A DNA stretch of 64,000 nt. Origin: Protonemura montana. Lineage: Eukaryota > Arthropoda > Insecta > Plecoptera > Nemouridae. The notes beneath the pieces were generated by a model, which saw only the letters and a program-made list of their open reading frames with translations, had not been told where the DNA came from and did not search any database. The DNA lies in assembly GCA_947568835.1 (NCBI GenBank), contig OX387606.1, forward strand, positions 14,942,001 to 15,006,000, in the 5' to 3' direction. Numbering within the stretch: the first letter of the stretch is position 1; the number at the start of each line of letters is the position of its first letter. Both the position numbers and the translations under genes were made by a program. Below are positions 49,070 to 60,796 of the stretch, piece by piece.

Positions 49070-49290
49070 TTCGTTATCGCCGGATAATGATGTGACGTGG
49101 ACGTCGGCGGGCGCTCTTGCGGGCGGCGTCTCGCCCCGACACTGGCGGTCGCCGTTGAACGCGGACGCCCTCCTGCGGTCGGCGGCCGCCCTTGCGGTTT
49201 CAGCCGTCGCTACCCTCCGTCCACCACGTGACCCGGATTGAGCTAGGCGTCCCGCAGACCGACGCAGCGGCGGCGGCGGGCGGAGTAGGG
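49070..49290. other. CpG-rich island, possible promoter or first exon
   Basis: This is the most GC- and CpG-dense 220 bases in the window, in an AT-rich setting. It contains repeated GCGGGCGGCG, GGTCGGCGGCC and GGCGGCGGCGGGCGG. On the minus strand one frame stays open from about 49308 to about 48898 (roughly 135 codons) but has no ATG near its start, and the GC-rich part alone would favour long open frames. A CACGTG E-box lies near 49225. It may be an unmethylated promoter region, an unidentified exon or a fragment of foreign sequence. Confidence 0.35.
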
Positions 49291-51014
49291 CGATGTGCTG
49301 GAGACACTATACGTCGTTCGGCATAATGGGATTTTGGTTAAAACTTGCTTTAGGAGTAAAGTTGTTGCTTTGGTTTATTGGGAGTAATCTGATTTTGAAG
49401 GCAAGGTCAAAATGTGTGGTAGAAGTCCAATCCGTTAATTTGATAGGGATCTTGGGAAGCCATTCAGTTGGAGAAGCCAGCTACAACAGTTGATATTCCT
49501 TACTTCCTCGACTTATTTTCCTGGTATTATAACATGTCTTTAATCTCCTTGATAATGCCGAAACAAATCCTATTTGAACACATTATTTGCATTTTCTTAC
49601 AGCATAGTAAACGCAATGTTAGACCAAGTCTAAAACTAATCTCTCAAATGCATGGCAAATATATTGAAGTTGAGAAAGGCGGTAAAAAGGATCTAGCTAC
49701 AACGAAAGGCAAAAACGCATTGAAATTTAATGTCGCACTGCCTGCAAAGCTCTGCGTTCCTGATTTCGACGCAATCCTGCTGCAATGGGGCGCTTTTATC
49801 GTCGGCCAGGGATTGCTGACTTATCCCCGAATTGGTTTCTCTCTCCTGCTGACTTAGAGGACTTGAATCCTGTGTCCATGACTAGCACCGCCGACGCGGC
49901 CGATGTAGAAACCAGTCGAATCAAGACAAACTCTTGCAAGCTTGGTTTAATTCACTGACAAACAATGTAATACCTACTTGTTCTGGATTAGCATGTTGTG
50001 GGGTGCTTCGCTTGGGGGCGGAGGGTTCACTTTCCCTTGAATGGCTGCTTAAGCCATACAGGGCTTACACTCGGTATTGTGCGACATTCTAACGTAATCT
50101 TCATTTCTTTGAGATGTTGTAGCTGTTGGCCTTTGTGTGTATCACTTCGCTAGTACTGGGTACCTGGCAAAGGGGGTGAGGGGAGGATGAGGTCGTCTTC
50201 GGTGCGGCTAGCGAGGTGCGAACCTAACCCGTATTGCAGTGAACGCTAGCTGGCATTCATTCGCTTCAAATTCAACCTGTCGCCGGTTTCACACGATTTC
50301 AAAGGGCCGTCTCGAAGCGCATCACAAAAGGCGAGCAAATTCCTCTCAACTTCGCCCATTTATACTCTCTCGTGTCTGGACTGTTTTCTTTTTTTATACA
50401 TATTATAACTTATAAGGAAACCGAATCGTTGGCGGGAAGAGAAGGCCAGTGTGTTATTCGTAATAAATCGTGCATTTTGTGGCTTATCATATTGAGGTTA
50501 GGGATGTTCATTCATTGACCGCTGGTTTTTTGACCCCGTTAGGAAGGGAAAAGAAGAAAAAGAGCTTGAATGCTAGAAAGTTGCTTTTTCAGAGGTATTT
50601 CTTTAAAAACTTACCCTTGATCTGCGATAAAAGTCCAACATGGGGGGCTAATTTAAACATTTGATAAAAAGATTGTTGTATGAAGCTTTGCGTGAGAATG
50701 CGAACGCTAATACCGCGCTGGGGATTGTGTGTGGCACGCACAAGACGCACCACAACAAGAGTTAGCGCATGGTTCGCCGAGTTTGCCGCATCCATTGATT
50801 GGTCTCGAAACGCGGTTCTGTATGGCTTCGGCGGAGACGGAGGCGACGTCTTAGGACTGGTCATCCGGAATAGTTGGCCTTAACTTATCTGGACGCTCCC
50901 ACGACAGGCACGTCCGCATCGCAAATGCGATTCCCATTTCTCGGGGACTCGTGCACTCGAATGGTAACAAAACAAAGTCTCAGTCTCTTTGCAATTGTCC
51001 CTTCATCGCGGCGA

Positions 51015-51035
51015 CCCCCCCCCCCCCCCCCCCCC
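51015..51035 (+). repeat. Poly-C tract, 21 bases
   Basis: An uninterrupted C run after GCGGCGA. Confidence 0.92.
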
Positions 51036-53233
51036 TCGCCAACCCCGCAGACCCCATCACTCTTATTGTCTGTCGCTTGCTAATAACTTGCCTTAATCTT
51101 GTCATTCTAGTCTGATGGACAATGTTATGATTATACGTATTGAGTTTCATGCGTTTTCTTGATTTCTGCTATGCAGGGTGTGGCGTTGTTTCTGCGCTTG
51201 CACTGTTCGATCCAATTTGATGGGCACATATCTGTCCCGATTGTTGCGTGATCAGCTTGGAAGACTGCTATTCAAGACATTATTCATGCGTCTATGAGTT
51301 CTCCTCATGGCTCCTTTATGTGCTTGAAACCGTTGTGTGTAGTGTCGGAACATTGCCCTGTAACGGTTAGTTATAGTCCAATTGCTCTTGCATTGTTCCC
51401 ATGACATGAGTACATTATACGTGGATTTGGATAGCTGTCAGTAGCGTGTCCTGTTTATTGAGTCGATTGTAATAGAAATCTTCGGATTATGTCTACAGAG
51501 TTCTTTCGAATCTGAATCTCCTGTAATTGACGCAAGGTCCACAATCTGCACGCCAGGCACTGCTGTACGTCCTAATATCAAATAAAAATGTGCTATACCT
51601 TTTTACCTTGAAAACAAATCAATACATAGCCTAAGTGTCGCTACGAAATCTGATCTATGAAAGTAAATCTTCCTGAAAAGTCCCTAAAATTGCATGAAAC
51701 TTCTCCCTGCACTAGGGTTGACCGGCTTAAGAGAGCCTAGTAATGATGTTAAAAGTAGATGATGTCTTTGCGGTTAACTTTGGTTTCGAACGTGAAAGCC
51801 AGGAAGGTCTACTTTAGATGGATGTTGTTCCTGAAGGTTTCATATCCGTTTTTCTTCCCTCTATGCCAAGCCACCCCAACACATACACAGACAAACCCAC
51901 GGATCTTGAGTTTCGCTGATATTATTTATGTAATACGGTCTAAGGTTGAATGATAGCGTCCGCCCAGTCTTTGAGTGGTAACCATCAGTCTTCATTTGGA
52001 CGATATCAAACTCCGACCCCGACGCCATAGCCGTCGCTTTCGTTTCCTCGATGTACAATCTTTAATCTGGCGAAAGGCGTTTGATGCTGTTGACTTTCTT
52101 GATGACGCGTGCTCGACCACGCGCCTTCTTGATGGTAATTGACATGCTATTACTTGTTGAAACTCTTATCGTTCGCCTGCTGAGTGAGCTAGTGATCAGA
52201 AAGTATGAAAATATTTATCATTTACCTTTAGAAATGGCATACAGTGGGTAGTAATTGCAATTGGCCACGACATTGCCGCACGAGCTCGTCACCGTAAAGG
52301 TATTCAAGGTAGTTTTTGTTTTGAAAGTAGTATTCACTTCTGTTGTTATGACCAGCGGTGTTGACCAGTGCTAATGTGTTTTTGCTTTTTTAGTCTTTTG
52401 TGTCGGACTTATTTATTTGATTTATTTATGGCTTTGGCTCAGCTGTAATATATACTCAATATAGGTAGGCACTGGAATCCAGTCCTTTGATAGAACCCAA
52501 TTGTCCATCTGTGTCTACCTGTGTCCACATATTATAATATAGGTCATCGCGTGCATTGCATGCTAAAAGCAGCTTATACCTTGTCTCCTGCAAATTCCCA
52601 ATCAATCTACCAACCCATCAAAAGCAATTAAATTTTCTATTTTACAATAACAAGTAATATAGATCGTGAAATGTGGTTCAGTGGCAGTTTCTACGGTGCA
52701 TCGTCTCCGGCAATAATCTGTTTGCGATCTTCAAATTCCATATAATTACTCTTCATCTATTTTAAACCAAGTACCTCCTGGCAGCGATTCGTCAGGGTAC
52801 TTCAAATACATATCATAGATATTTTAATGAGCAAACTTCAGCGATAGTTGCAAGTTTCTAGATTGCAGTATGTGCTCTACTGCTCAGATTCGTTGCAAAG
52901 AGATTATTGCAATACCTGTATTGCAAATAGTTATAGAAATCTGTGAATTGAGAAGCGCTATGCCGAATGTGTAACGCTATACAGTTGGAATCGTAATTGG
53001 TTGATTTAATATTAGGAATAATAACGGTTGCTAGCTCACTAAACGTGTACTACACACATTAGTTGACTTACACAGAATATGTTCATACCATGGAGGTGCG
53101 CAATTACACCGCGAAAGTGCACTACTGTTTATCAATCAATTAGATTGAAAGTCGTTTATCGTGGGATATGCTTTTTCAGCTATATTTTCTTTACGTTGTT
53201 CGCACGCAAGCTAATGTTGTTCGTGATTTTCAG

Positions 53234-53278
53234 ATAATTAACGTTTATGTTTACGTTTTTTATATAAACGTTAATTAT
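53234..53278. repeat. Hairpin with 15-base AT-rich stem
   Basis: ATAATTAACGTTTAT pairs with ATAAACGTTAATTAT around a 15-base T-rich loop. A third copy of AAATAAACGTTAATA follows at 53301. Confidence 0.75.
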
Positions 53279-56200
53279 ATATATGTACCTATATATGTAT
53301 AAATAAACGTTAATATAATAATAATATTGATATAAATACGCTTTAACACAGGAATGCCTCAATAATCCCATTTCATGTGCAACGAAATGTTCCTGACGAA
53401 TGTCGCCACAACACTCGCACATAATCTTTAATCAGGGTCAATATTATTACAACCCTCGCATCCACAAATTGAAACCCACATGTGTCAATCGAGGAGCACG
53501 TTTTATAGAGGAAATAAAATAGTTCAGTTATTGGCGCACTGCATACATACTAAATAAATCGACAACAATATTGCTAGGTAACCAATAATTATGCTTCTTA
53601 ACATTATTTGCGTGTAATACAATTTCAACACGCCAAACCCAATGATTTGGCGTGTCGAAAACACCGGTTCTCGTGAGATCACCAAAGTTCAGCAACACTT
53701 CGCTGCGCCATACATTGGTTGGGTGAACATCATGCACATGACCAGTTCTGTTAGGGAGTGAGGTTGGAGGGATGAAAGCTAGTACAGCAACTTCATTCGC
53801 CTTGCTTATCAACCTCTCGACATCATGGATTTTCGGAGGAATCCCGTTGTTCGCGTTGCACTGTCCTTCAAAATGGATGTTTAGCCGGTGGTCACCTTAG
53901 TGCTTTTCGACAGGAGTATGGCTACGTGCCGGCACCGGGTTTCCCCTCCTCCCTTCTAGTCTAGGTTAGGTTCCACATCCACTCATTCACCGATGCCATT
54001 ATACTAGTGCCGCAGGGTTCTTATCAAAACAGTGCGTCGTTAAACCCCAATCAATTCGATTTTTTGAAAATGTATTTAAAGTGACCTTATACTTGCATGA
54101 AAATGTGTGGGCCGACCCATTTGGATATCCTCGGATCTCGTCAATTCTTCACCGTCGTACTTTCGAATGTAAATCTTTAAACAGCGAATCGATTTATAAT
54201 TACGGTTGTACGTGGCTTTTTGCAATTCAAGTCTTACAATCAGATTTATCCAGACAGACACATTTACTCATTCTCTTTGTCTCAGAAACCACACGAGCCA
54301 ATTTGCCACGCGTCTTTGCCGACCGTTAGTATAACAAGACTTTTCTAAATTATTCTATTATTGTCAACTCGTGACGGGGTTGGTGGGGGTGGAGGGTTGG
54401 AGGGATTCTGCTATCGATCGGGTTGAAGTATATAAGTAAAGGCGATGGAATCATTCTTTCTCTGGCTTTTTTCGAGTATATATAAACAGGTGATGTCAGA
54501 CTGTGTCATTACAGTGTAGGTAGCTAAGCCAGCTAACTAATCTTTTCCTCTTTTGTCCAGGCGGACAGAGAATTTCTCCGGAGACTTGTTGCTGTAAATA
54601 TTACATGCTACTCACTAAATAATTGTTTAGTTTTTCACTCGTACGACGCGAAGCCATTACGTCACAATGTGTACCGACGCCCGGCTCTGGTGTCGACGTC
54701 AGACCTCCGCGCTGTCGGGCGTCGATTGCAATGAAGACAGAAATTGGCGTCGAAACTCTTCGAAAAGAAACTCCATCATGAAGATGAATTATTTAGGATT
54801 TTTTTTTTTATCTTTGTTGATTCTTTACTGTTTGTTTTTCCAGCTTGTTAGCTCGTAACAACAGTTGGAATTCGCTCAGGAAATTTTCATGCTTAATTTG
54901 ACACCTCTATTCATAGAGTTCTTTCGCTTCTTTATTTTGCGGTGCAAAGGTTTGCCATTTCTGGTTTCAAATCTGTTTGGCTTCGCGTGGAATACCGTAG
55001 CATTTGACTGATTTATTATTACACTGCTGTGCAGTAATATTCTTTCTGCATTCTGTATGATTTTTTTTTAATAAATAAGGTTACTTCAATTAAAGCGTGA
55101 TTTAAATTAAACGCGTTAGGAATTATACATATTTATACATTCAATAACTCATGTTTCAGTAGTTCAAGCCATCGCCAACGTTTTATATTAAGATCTCTTC
55201 CCCCCCATGTCTTATAATTCCCTCAAAACCCGACTCCCGGTACAATATATAACATGAATTTATAACGGCGCGCGGGACGCTTCGAAAGTTTCTTCAAGCA
55301 GTGCAGAACAATCATAGGGTCATCAATTACGATTATTGTGAGAAAATACATGTAGTTAGTAGGTACTTACTTTCAGAAACTTTCCTTGGTATATGGATTT
55401 TTTTATGGCTGCATTCAGGCTATGGATATTCTTTACAATTTTTTGAAACTAAAATTATAAGTTATGTCCACGTGTTTGGAATATGCGAGTGGGCACTGTA
55501 GTCGAGAATTTTTTTACTGCATTTGGATATACGTTTTTTCTTATAAAAGTACAGTGCATCAGGCTTATCTGGTTGACAAACAAATCCAAACTGAAACGAT
55601 TTTTCAAAAAAACTGCTCCATATACTGTTTATGCCGAGGCGGCAAATTGAGGCGCTGAAACGGCGGCGCGGCTCTTCTAAGCCATCTCGTCACATGCCCT
55701 GGGTAAATTCGGTCGACGAAGGAAAAGTACCGGCCTTTCTAGGGTTGTAAAAAAATATTTACGCATTTGCACATAAAGATGTGCCTCTGCCGCTTGTACA
55801 TGGTTTACGGGCTTTCATTCACTTTCGGAAATTTACCCACGTATAGGTATACCGTGAGCATCTCTCTCCGAAGTCAAATTTGCGATACATAGTGAAACAG
55901 GGTTGTTTTCTTTCAGCGGGGATATACATTATTATTTGTATGGAGTTACGTACAGAGCATACGCGGCGTAAATTACATTGTTCTTCTACAGCATGGTTTT
56001 AATAACAAGGTCCGTGTTTCCACACACTCATACACACCGGATAACCATAGCCTACCACAAAAGAAAGGTTATAAACGAAATTTAAAATGTTCCAGACTAA
56101 AGTCTTTAAGTCAATACACCTTTGTATTCGTGTATAATTACAAACTCGTCAGTGCTTACTTTAATTACTTTTATACAAAAAAAAAACGACACGACACAAA

Positions 56201-57138
56201 GGTGTAGACAGCGTATAGTCGACAAATCCCTAATAGCCAGTTCGGCAACGCACGGGAGCAGTTTCGAGCGCTGCACGTGAAATCGTGGACGCCAAAAGAT
56301 CCCACGTCGCGCTCATAAAACCGACGCCGACGACGCTGACCACGCGAAAATTTGATGAAGTTGCGCTGTGAATAATACGCGTCCCTCTCGTCCTAATATA
56401 ATAGTATTACGTGTGAAATGGAAACAAAGTAGGGGGGAGATGTCTTCATAAACAATTAGTGATGCCTGTTGACCATTCAGTCACTGTAGAAGGGTTGTTG
56501 ATGTTATATTTTACGACCAGTTGTAAATACACTCAGCCTTGCCGCGTCGAGCCGCGCAATGCTTGCAATTAGCTCGAGTATGATCGTAATGCACTACTAT
56601 ACAGTTCCCTTGTCGGCTTGAAAAGGTCATACATCCCCCTCTTTCATTACGAGCGCTGTGCACGAGCAATTGAATGCTGTTATCGATTGCGAGTCATGGT
56701 ATTCCTGACCGGACATGAGAAACAAATAAAAGTTTCTTGTGGTGGTACAACGTTCGTTCCACAGGGAAAGTACGTTGATAAGTGGGCAAAATTATAGCAA
56801 ATCGACCGGAACCAAATTACCACTCAAAGCGAAACAGTACCTGAAATGTTTATGTATAATTAACACATGCACATCAATCTGCCGTCAATAGCAATTAGTA
56901 TCAAGTAATTACCTCCATATTGGTGTGTTGCGCTTGCACGTTATCGTCAGTCACAGCCTATAATAACGTCGCTCTTTGACTTCATCACGACTGACTGCAA
57001 TCCGACGCCTTGGCGTCGCGACGTCGGCAATAACAATGCCTTTGAAATATCTACATGAATTATTTGAAAGCTCGCGTACTTTGCGTGTAATTTGTATGAC
57101 ACGGTCAGGTAAAATATGAACGAGTTCGTTACCGGCAT
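53279..57138. other. Gene-free stretch
   Basis: No gene is supported. An inverted CGACGCCCG pair lies at 54675-54724. A TATATAAA word at 54479 has a partial initiator 29 bases downstream and a strong acceptor-like sequence ends at 54561; neither is enough to call a promoter or exon. CGACGCC words recur at 56322, 57003 and 57012. Confidence 0.5.
54675..54724. repeat. Inverted CGACGCCCG pair
   Basis: CGACGCCCG at 54675-54683 faces CGGGCGTCG at 54716-54724, a 9-base stem with GTCGACGTC in the loop. Confidence 0.6.
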
Positions 57139-57165
57139 GGGTGGGGGCGGGGGCGGGGGCGGGGG
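57139..57165 (+). repeat. G-quadruplex-type run
   Basis: One G3 and four G5 runs are separated by single T or C bases, the pattern for a very stable G-quadruplex. It could also be read as a short GGGGGC minisatellite. Confidence 0.85.
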
Positions 57166-60100
57166 TAATCTCCTGGGACTTTCGTTTACAGGTCTCGCCA
57201 TAAGCGAACGTTGGGGGCGAACGTTGGAAGCTGCAGGTTACATTTACACCGATAGTACCGACTGTGCCGCGACAATGCGTGCAATTAATGTAAGATGTGC
57301 GCAATTTATATCCAACATCATTCAAAAAGTCAAATGATTTTGAAAATAAATTTGAGAACTAGTTATGTTACACCGAATGATTTGATTGAAAATGCGACGG
57401 ATTACTTCTATTTCTTGACAGCAAACTAAATTGAGCCTGACAATTTGATTTTTTTTTCTGCGAGAAATAATTGAGCTGATAGTGAAAACGCGTAGGAAAA
57501 AATACGAACTAACTTCTTTTCCATAACACTTAAATTTTAATTATATACCTACTGTTTTAATAGCATGCAAGACAAATCGATTAATAATTATGAACTAGCG
57601 GAAATGTAAATATTTTTTTCTGGATTGAACTTTGTTACAATCTAAATTCTAGCATTTTTTCAAACTATTCTTCACCTCTACTCTCTACAAAAATATATAA
57701 TAATCATGCCGAAATAATTCGCCTGTAGGCCTGTTTTTATATACGATCATGTATGCTCCGCTTGAATCTTGATCATACCAACCCACGATGGTGAGATGGC
57801 CTATATTGATGCGACACCATTGAGACTTGGCGCCGCAACCCCTCCACATTCTTTGCGAACGTGCACAAGCGATGCGCCATAAAATCCGCAAATTTCCAAA
57901 GTGCCATATGTGACTGGTGAGGGTGCATAACATCGGGGGCTGTAGTAATTGAACTCGATCCCATTGCGGGCGGCTCACTCGGTGAGAGAGAGGCCATTTC
58001 AAAACCAGTCGGCTTCTAGAGTCGCACTTAATTTCAGAATACACGTGCACACATTCACAGACCGACAATCGTCGACCATTCAATGTTACAGTTTAAAATA
58101 TCGGTGCGCTAATTCATTATTCAATTTCAAATTACTTTAGACATTTTCGCGTACTATTTAGTATTAAAATAAACGTGGACACAGTGGCCATCTGTCCTTG
58201 TGACGATGTGTACACAACTGCTTGACTCCCGATCCCGTGAAAAGCGCACGAGGCTTATCAATGTGGATGCACGTATTGATGCGTGCCCGGGCGTCTGCCG
58301 AGAGCGACCCCCAGTGTGTGACGCTGATAGCTCACCACTGCCAGTGCCGGCCTCGCCAGTAAATCAACACGTACGCATTTCGTTAAGGGTGGTTTTAAAT
58401 TTTAAGGGTGCGTCGCGTTCGCCCGAAGCCCCCGCATACCAGTAGTGAGAGAGTGCATGGTGTTCGCAACGTGAGTGTGTGTGTTTTTTTTCGCCGCATG
58501 ATATGGATAGCGGAAAACGGCGACAGCTTTTGATAGCACGAACCGCGCGCGCAAAATGTAACGTGCAGAATTTCACCCAGCACAAACGGACGTCATAACC
58601 TCACTAAATGACAGAGTTTTGAAAAAGCTACTTCCCCCGTCCTGCAAACACACACACCCACAGCTCCCTTATCTTTATGGGGTCGGCAATGCTAAAGGCG
58701 TGTTGACATGGTGGCGGCGATGGCTTTTGGTGGGAGGGGGGGGGGGGGGGAAGTAGGTAACAAATATCCACACAGATCGTCTCTGCAATTTTAACTGGGA
58801 CCATTTTGCGTTGCAGGGTATCACGACGCCTACGCTTGGTTAACGTGCTACTAATCTGTGCTCCCTCTCTAGGGCTTCGCCGTCCCAGGGCTCGTTACGC
58901 CCCGCAATAGCTCAACTTAATAACCGTGAAAGATTTTCGTTAACCCGCGGTATAAAAAAAACATGAATAATCGGCAAGCACCGCAGCTCAGACGAGATGT
59001 AATCGGCATGTTAAGAAGATCAATAAATCGATGTTGGGCTGATAGCGTGATGTCTGCGCTGGAAAATTGAAAATTGTTGGCAATTTCTTGGAACAAATGA
59101 TTTTTTGATAAGCAAGTCAAGTGTGGCTTTGTCGATTTGGGAAAGCGTTTGAATACTGATAATTATCGTTAGTTTACCGCTTTGATCGAACGGAAAGGCG
59201 GCGAGTTCATTTTTACGATAGAGATCCTTTTTTAATTACTTGTGACAAAACTTGACATATGCCTGCTTCTGTAAATGTTTACTTTCGGTGAGCCTTTAGC
59301 AATGAGTGGTCTGTAGCTATATGAAATAATGGAAGAAGAAAATCTGGAAATATGTACATTGCCATGCTCATTCCTTTTGCCTCCAGGACTTTCCGTTCCT
59401 TTTGATGACAATGTCTTTGAGTTTAGTACAGAATTTTGCTATTCAACGACAGACACGACAGATCAACCTGGCTTTAATATACTGTTTCTAAATTGACATC
59501 ACTATTCAATTACGCTATCGAAAGTTATGCGAATAAATTAGGTAGTATATACCGTGATCAAGCGATATTTCTGCCAAGGGCTGAGAAATTCTTAGTCTAC
59601 TGAATAATGAATTAATCAATCGTTTTCAGCGCCAGTTTTAACGAAGTTGGTCTAAGGGATAACCTTTCCATTGCATGACAATATTTTCGAACGCTTTCTA
59701 CAAGCATGCTACACTCACATTTTGTGATCGTAGTTGAGAACTTGTGAGCAAAAGTTAACCGAAAAGTGAACTATATTTTCCGACTTAACGTTGGGGCGGG
59801 TTGGTGTAGTGCCCTCGATTATTTCGTAGTTGAAAACGTTTTCCCGGTGAAATTTTCGTTCAGCATGAGGACAACAGTTGTTCGCGGTTGTCCTTGCTAC
59901 CTTCTATTTGGTCTAATAAAACTATTCCGCGTGACATGCTTCATATTTACTTTAAATTAGGTTAAAAACACAACTCTATAAAGAGAACATTCGTCGTTGC
60001 AGAGTAAAATTTGTTTAATTTATTTAACGTGATGCGTCAAATTTTCCAACACTGGCATTTAGGATGACGAAAAGATGCCAGTAAAGCCGACGACAAAGAG

Positions 60101-60770
60101 AATTTTGTGTAAAAGCTTAAATACAACACATACCAGGCCAGCTATACGCTAGCTAGCTTTTCCAACCGAGTTAAATTTTCCATTTCAACCACCTCAAGTG
60201 GAAATAAAACGTTCCCTTTTCTACATTATAAAAAAACGTGATTAGAATGGAAGTTACCTATACCATTCCGACCACCGGAACCGCGCATATACGTAAGACA
60301 TAATCCCGGTCTCATCCGGTATAAACCTAAAAAGAGACAAATTTTCGCGCCGAGCTCTGGCAACTCAAAGTTTCCACAGTGGTCAGTAGTGACACACATG
60401 AATAATCGATGGCGGTAGGAAGCGCCGAAAGCGCGTGCACGCACAGGGTACGCGGGGGTGCGTGCTGCGGGATCAACGAGCAAATCATCGCAGGTGTAAC
60501 GCAATTAGGCTAATTGGCCAGTTCCAGTTCGGCTTGTTGTGTCTCTAATCCTTCTGGTCGGCGCCCAACGACGCCCCGATGCGTCGCTTCGGATTTCACC
60601 CATGGCTCACCCACCCTGTGTCGGGGAGCTTTGTTGTTGTCTATCACATTTCAACCGGATTTAATGATGAAACCTGCAAATTGCATTCGAGAGGTCATGC
60701 TTTTATTATGTTGATGCGTGTTGTAACTTTTAAGCGGATGAAAATATCTACTATTTGTGCTAGTTTGAAT
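57166..60770. other. Gene-free stretch
   Basis: No gene is supported. It contains the G15 tract at 58736-58750 and AT-rich sequence with short chance frames. Nothing else is recognised. Confidence 0.55.
58736..58750 (+). repeat. Poly-G tract, 15 bases
   Basis: An uninterrupted G run after GGTGGGA. Confidence 0.9.
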
Positions 60771-60796
60771 AAAGTTGATTTTTTATAATCAACTTT
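60771..60796. repeat. Hairpin with 10-base stem
   Basis: AAAGTTGATT pairs with AATCAACTTT around TTTTAT. Confidence 0.7.

Larger units (their letters stand above)
48534..53233. other. Gene-free stretch with one CpG-rich island
   Basis: No gene is supported. A CpG-rich island at 49070-49290 is listed separately. The C21 tract is at 51015-51035. The plus frame 49468-49857 (129 codons) has no recognisable domain. From 51050 to 53230 nothing beyond AT-rich sequence is recognised. Confidence 0.5.

Noticed and set aside
49468-49857. 129-codon plus-strand open frame
   Set aside because: No recognisable domain and no conservation evidence; composition does not differ from flanks.
54479-54561. TATA-box, partial initiator and strong acceptor-like sequence
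   Set aside because: The initiator matches only partly, and no coding sequence follows the acceptor; TATATAAA words are frequent in this AT-rich window (also 14218 and 40181).
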